Positions 59,423 to 64,000 of a DNA stretch of 64,000 nt are shown here, piece after piece; position 1 is the first letter of the stretch; each line of letters begins with the position of its first letter. The notes under the pieces were generated by a model that searched no databases, was not told the origin of the DNA, and saw only the letters and a list, made by a program, of their open reading frames with translations. This DNA comes from Pseudoscleropodium purum (Eukaryota > Streptophyta > Bryopsida > Hypnales > Brachytheciaceae), in contig OZ017798.1 of NCBI GenBank assembly GCA_963969395.1, forward strand, positions 3,720,001-3,784,000, written 5' to 3'. Both the position numbers and the translations under genes were made by a program.

Positions 59423-60190
59423 ATGGTAAACAAAACGGCCAAGTCCCAGAATGAGGGGAAAATGCCAAAGTGCACTGTACACACGCCTCCCGGCCTATTT
59501 GTTCATCAAGATCCAAAAAAAGAAATGCATAGTTCGGATGCACGCAGCCGTCCTATTCCACAAGCCATACACACCTTGATATATTCCAAAAACAACACGA
59601 ACCCAACCCACCTCACCTCACCTCACCACACCACACCACACCACAAAAAACTCAAAAACAAACAACGAATTACCGTACGAAGCAGAGGCCCACGCCGCTT
59701 CCCGAAGCCGTCATCACTCGAACGCTCGAGTACACAATGTGCCACAGAACCCCTGCACTGCACTTCTTTCACCCAAGTCGAGCATCCTCACTGCAGATGA
59801 AATTGCGCCTCCATCACCCCGGCCCACTCCCCCATCGCCTCCAAACCACGCCGGGAACTACGCGCCGCCAGCGTCCGAAATTCTGCCCAATCCTCCGCGA
59901 CGCCTTCCTGATCGTGGCCGCTCCATCGGTAACCTTGTCAGCCACTTCCACACGGCACACGAACGCACGCCAGACCGCAATTCCGCAGGCCAACACCCCA
60001 AGCCTGTCGCGGGCCTCGCGGCGTCCGTCCGCTTCGGGGAGGAAGCGCATTCGGGCCGGAGACGATACCCGCCCGTTCGAAACCCTGAGAGCCCCTCTCG
60101 AAGCCCTGAGGGTATCCCCGGGTCCTGGCAGGAGGATAAGCTCATTATGTCCTCCGCATTGATTTGATAAAGCAGCGGCCCCTTTATCCA
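59423..60190. other. GC-rich island with open frames on both strands
   Basis: CpG-rich sequence gives long open frames on both strands (plus 59739-60167, minus 59814-60191) as a by-product of composition. The plus frame is Pro/Arg-rich (PPSPRPTPPSPPNHAG) and the minus frame Arg/Gly-rich; neither matches a family I know. A CCTCA/CCACA microsatellite lies at 59600-59645. It could be a promoter and first exon of an unresolved gene. Confidence 0.35.
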
Positions 60191-61730
60191 CGGCGGTGGT
60201 TTTTTAATTATAAGGAAAATTCGTAGATTCTGGAAAAAAGCCGGGCTGCCAAGAGAAAATCCAAACCCCCTCGACTAGCCCACCAACAAGGTCCAGTAGC
60301 CTATTTCTGTAGCCCTGTCTGTCTGTGTAGCCCCGCATTGTTTCCCAATGAGGCAGGGGTCTCTTTTCTTTAATTTATTTTGGAAACAAATGATGGGTTC
60401 CCCTTTTGCATTCTCGGATAGAGGAGCCCCCACAATGAACAAAACTGTCTTATTGATGGCTCTTCCAGCCAACCCCAATCAAAGCATTAACTGAGATGTT
60501 TCAAGAGAGAGAAAAAAAAGCATTAACTCAAATAAGTCCCTCCCATGCATCTAGGGAAGCATAACATAATACCTTACAGGCATGGAAGGAGTAGAGGACC
60601 ATTGCCTGGTCATACAATGTTATGTATATTGTACATGTAGTACAAGAAGAAGTTCTTTGCAATAATTTTTTCTTAAACAAATGAAACTAAATTATATTTG
60701 TTAAGAATGAATTCTTTATAGCCAATAGTTTGATAGCCCAAATAAATCCAACCTATATAATTTATGATTTATCAAAACTAGCCCTTTTTTTTGGTGAAAA
60801 AGTGCCATACGGCACCAACTAGGAAAACCACGCGAAAATAGGTTATTGAATTTTTTTTAATTTGGAAATTTTTTGGAGCTCAAAGGCAACCTAGGGGTTA
60901 TTTTTTTTATTTTTTTTTGAGGGGGGGGTGGGTGGGTGGGGTAGGCACAAAACGCCAAACCCTCCCACATCAATCACCCCCAATCCTCCTACTACAGCAA
61001 CATTGGGCTTCCGCTGTGCACCCAATTTCGAACTTGAATTTCACAATATTGTTGCTTTTGCCTTGGATGCTCCTTACTCATTGCCATATTAGCCCGCATG
61101 ATAGCTCTGGACATCACCACAGCTACCTACATTGAAGCTTTGTAAGTTACTAGCTCGCAGGCTTTGAAGGTTTAGATGAGCACTAGATTGGTACAACAAA
61201 ATCTAATGAAGGGCCGAATCCATTTTAGGTTTAGAGTATAATTGCCCGGTGTTGAACTTCATTGCTTTGTAATTTGATTTTGAATTTTTCATGGGCTTTG
61301 GTGGCTTTGTAATTGCTACAGGTGGGGCACAATCTTGATGCAATGGAATTTGTAATTTTGAGGAGGTGGTCACAACTTGGTCATTTTTCGATGGGATTCT
61401 ACAAGCTTCACTGGACTATATGTGCGTATAGCTCAATCCTTATCATTCCTATTCATTTTGGTATTCTCTATGTTTGGCATTTGCAGAGATGAGCTCTACA
61501 CTACACTATATTGTTTTGGCCTTCTATTTGATCACGGAGTTGTGTTTTTGGGTGTATGTTCTAGCTTCAGCACCATGGTTTGATAGAAAGTCACTAAAGG
61601 TGACTATAAACGTTGTTGTCTTCATGTTGTAAGAAACCCCATGGTTTGACTTGTTTGCCAAAGGTGGATTAGGGCTTTAGTCTTAGTTTTGAATGCTTGA
61701 GGTTGGGTAAGCTTGGAGTAGAACTTCTTC
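60191..61730. other. Mixed intergenic DNA, nothing supported
   Basis: Contains poly-T runs and the G-run cluster at 60.92 kb. Open frames of up to about 70 codons have no recognisable content. The last 300 bp may be leader of the transposase-like locus that follows. Confidence 0.5.
60920..60941 (+). other. G-run cluster (G-quadruplex-capable)
   Basis: Runs of 8, 3, 3 and 4 guanines are separated by single T bases, directly after a long T-rich run. One-base loops are the pattern most favourable to a parallel quadruplex. No gene start was found next to it. Confidence 0.65.
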
Positions 61731-61731
61731 A

Positions 61732-62103
61732 ATGGCTACCACATTTGATTGTCCACAAGTTCAAGAGAGAGTGGGTGACCATCCAAAGGATCAGGAGAAA
61801 GTGAGTGATGCAGAAATCCACGCAATGAGTGTAGACATCTAAGAAAGAGTAAATGTTGTAGAAATCCATGGAGTGAGTGCAGACGTCCAAGAGGTCGGCA
61901 ATGTAGGTTCTTCTTTGAAGAGGAAGAGTATATCCAACCCTGTAGCAGTCAAAGAAAGCCAAGTAGTTGCTCATAAGGCTACCAAAGAACTGGCTAATCG
62001 GCGCCATACAATGAAGGGCAAGGTAGTTTGTGTGGAAGATATTAAAACTCACAGGAGTACAAGGTCGGTAGCTTCAATTGTGTCCTTTTTCTCTAGCTTC
62101 TAA
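61732..62103 (+). pseudogene. Possible N-terminal exon of the hAT-like gene
   Basis: From ATG 61732 the frame reads MATTFDCPQVQERVGDHPKD, with a TAA at 61840-61842 and a final TAG/TAA near 62101. A 48-bp direct duplication (61807-61854 and 61855-61902) codes for 16-residue units with the pattern EIHxxSxDxQExxN; the first unit has TAA where the second has CAA. Charged, low-complexity sequence (SLKRKSISNPVAVKESQ) follows. It is in the same frame and direction as the transposase block 190 bp downstream, which is the only link. Confidence 0.35.
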
Positions 62104-62295
62104 AACCCTAACAGTAGCAGGAAGACCTTGAGAATTGGCAATTCAGATTTTTCTTCCATAACAAGGTCCTTCAATACTGTGTCTTTAGACACAAACCTCA
62201 TCTTTAAGCCTTTAGTTAGCTCATAGAAAGACAATAGTTGTGGCCCTTTATAGTCACCACTCCCAGTAGATGCAAGTCACAAAATTTGATGTCAA

Positions 62296-63560
62296 TTGAG
62301 GCAAGATATGGTGCAGATTTCCAATGAAGAAGAGGACTTGGATTTTGATGACGAACTGCAAGAAATCTCACCCCCAAAGAAGCCAAAATTGAACTATGAT
62401 GCCACAAGACAATTACAAAATGAGTGGGCTATAAAGTTGGTTTGGGCGGAGCGAATTCAAGGGATTGATGGTTGCGTACATCTAGTAAAGTGCACTTTTT
62501 GCTCAACTTTTGACAAAACTCCCAAGATTTTGGGCCTCAAGTGCGATACACTTACTAAGGAAGAAGGAAGGAGGAAGGTTGAGTTTGATATGAAGAAATA
62601 CAATGTCAAGAAGGGTGATTGGTATGTTTCCAAGACAAGTAGGCATCAAGTCAATTTGAGGTTTTTTGTAGCTAGACAACTTGCATTGTTGCTTCAACAA
62701 GTAAACAATACTACTTTACAGACTATTGCAAAAAAGACTGTGCAATTGTGCACAATATTTATAATCCTATTAGTTGGACGTCCTATGCTTGAATATGAAC
62801 AAAGACAAGCATTATATGCTTTTTTGAGAGTCCCAACCTTGCCAAGGATGCATTGGTCAGATAGTTCTACAAGGTAGATGGTTGATTCTATGTACAATCA
62901 AGTGAAGGAGGCAATTAAAAAAACAAATAAGTATTTCCCACTTCGTTGCTATTACTTGTGATGAAGTCACTACTATAGATAATGGAAGCTCGATTTCAAT
63001 TCATGCCTATATAGTACAGAATTACATAAGGATCCCCCTCTTGATCTCATTGCAATGCATAGTCAATGGAGTTGGTGTAAACAAGTTAATTGTAGTGATC
63101 ATAAAAGTGTTGGAGAATGGAGGAGATTTGACTACTGAGCAAATTTCAAGGAGGCTACTTTGTTTTGGTGCTAATGGTATAACCACTTTCCAAGGTGTGC
63201 AATGTAATGTAACAACACATATACATTCAAAGTGGGCTTCTTTTTGCATGGGAGTCCATTGCATAATTCATAGGTGTAACTTGGCAGTTAAATCTTTGTC
63301 TACACTTCCAATCTTTATTGTTGTAGAGTAGTTAATAAAAAAACCCATGCTTACTTCAAGAAGAGTCCCAAGAGGTTTTTTGAGTACCAAAAACTAGTAG
63401 AGGTCATGGAAACCAAAGGCCTAAAGCCACTATTCTAAGTTACTACAAGGTGGGTGTCACTACTTGAGCCTTTACGAAGGATGCTAGCCGACTACCACAC
63501 CTTGCTAGCAAAGATGAAGGTAGACTACACCCAAAATGATGCAGTGGAGGTATTTCACTT
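62296..63560 (+). pseudogene. hAT-like transposase (ZNF862/DUF4371-like plant family), broken
   Basis: The blocks follow the order of a dispersed plant transposase-like family: an acidic start (EEEDLDFDDELQEISPPKKP), a CTFC zinc-finger-like site (about 62490), LKCDTLTKEEGRRKVEFDM, LLVGRPMLEYEQRQALYAFL, then ITCDEVTTIDNGSSISIHAY, CFGANGITTFQGVQCNVT, GVHCIIHRCNLAVKSLSTLP and METKGLKP...TTRWVSLLEPLRRM. Breaks: TAG at 62875-62877, a one-base shift near 62940, TAG at 63329-63331 and a stop near 63436. In the second catalytic block the usual FGADG/FGSDG aspartate reads Asn. The fold would bind DNA and cut transposon ends if intact; this copy is inactive. Terminal repeats were not found. Confidence 0.8.
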
Positions 63561-63716
63561 TCCTCAATCATTTCTTTACATTTCTCTCTATTGCATACCT
63601 AGGCATTGGAACCTTTCAAGTTACCCCACATTGTCTCAGTTGATTGCGGAACAGTTGATTACTGTTACTTGGAACAACTGATTAAGGTTTGGTTAGATTC
63701 AGTTCAATTAGGAATT

Positions 63717-64000
63717 CAAGATCCTTGCATTATAGTGGCTCAAAGTTTTGGTTTAGGGTGATTATAGGCCAGTTTTTTTTATTCAGTTTGGATTCTTGCA
63801 TTGTAGTGGCTCAGTCCGGATTCTTGCATTACGGTCGCTGAAGTCAATAGTTTAGGGTGATTATAGTACTATTTGTCTTAGTTCAGTTTGGATTTTGAAA
63901 TTGTAGTGGCTCCAAGTTTTGGATTAGCTTGATTACAGTATTGTTTTGTCTTAGTTGAGTCTTGATTCTTGCTTTGTAGTGTCTCAGTCTAGATTTTGGC
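63717..64000. repeat. Tandem repeat array reaching the window edge
   Basis: Blocks with GATTCTTGCATTGTAGTGGC-like sequence recur with TAGTGGCT cores at about 63733, 63803, 63903 and 63975, linked by TTTAGGGTGATTATAG and TCTTAGTTCAGTTTGGATT pieces. Spacing is irregular (about 70-100 bp), so the units are composite or partly deleted. No coding content. The array continues beyond the window. Confidence 0.8.

Noticed and set aside
59739..60191. Pro/Arg-rich 142-residue protein or its minus-strand counterpart
   Set aside because: Open frames on both strands are expected from GC-rich sequence; neither has a domain or a clear exon structure, so only a GC-rich island is reported.
1..64000. tRNA, rRNA or CRISPR features
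   Set aside because: No T-arm GGTTCGAAT-type motif in a cloverleaf setting, no rRNA-like conserved stretch and no regularly spaced spacer array was seen.

Overview
The window looks like nuclear DNA of a land plant, most likely a seed-free one (moss, liverwort, lycophyte or fern). It is mostly AT-rich with GC-richer islands at genes. It carries plant-specific families: SAUR, GIL1/IRKI, plant-type MRS2 and the EID1 F-box protein. The introns that can be placed are short (roughly 180-310 bp), which argues against a conifer. The lineage is an inference; no marker gene fixes it.

Layout. 1-10.4 kb: AT-rich intergenic DNA with no gene I can support. 10.8-14.5 kb: a SAUR gene (+) and an intronless GIL1-like gene (-). 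17.4-20.4 kb: a GC-rich island ending in a promoter-like segment and an unrecognised gene built of five in-frame 34-residue repeats, interrupted by one TGA. 21.6-25.7 kb: decayed Tnp2-like transposase on the minus strand, flanked by one isolated exon of uroporphyrinogen decarboxylase. 26.2 and 28.1 kb: two copies of a short GC-rich hAT-type MITE with 8-bp target duplications. 28.9-33.8 kb: a young Copia LTR retrotransposon with 255-bp LTRs and a 5-bp target duplication, whose polyprotein is broken. 34.6-39.3 kb: an old tandem duplication and a decayed multi-exon gene of unknown function. 43.5-47.3 kb: a GC-rich leader region and a four-exon MRS2/CorA magnesium transporter (+). 49-54.7 kb: an unrecognised, frame-broken gene-like locus (+). 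55.9-57.8 kb: a two-exon EID1-like F-box gene (-) with a repeat array in its linker. 58.7-60.2 kb: a diverged repeat trio and a GC-rich island. 61.7-63.6 kb: a decayed hAT-like transposase gene (+). The last 300 bp is the start of a tandem array cut by the window edge.

The confident genes (SAUR, GIL1-like, MRS2, EID1-like) are ordinary single plant genes and are not an operon or cluster. SAUR, GIL1 and EID1 homologues act in growth, light or gravity responses in flowering plants, but their neighbourhood here carries no evidence of joint regulation. The least explained objects are the 34-residue repeat gene, the two broken unknown genes (37.6-39.3 and 50.7-52.7 kb), the GC-rich MITE family, and a 108-nt hairpin at 54.8 kb.
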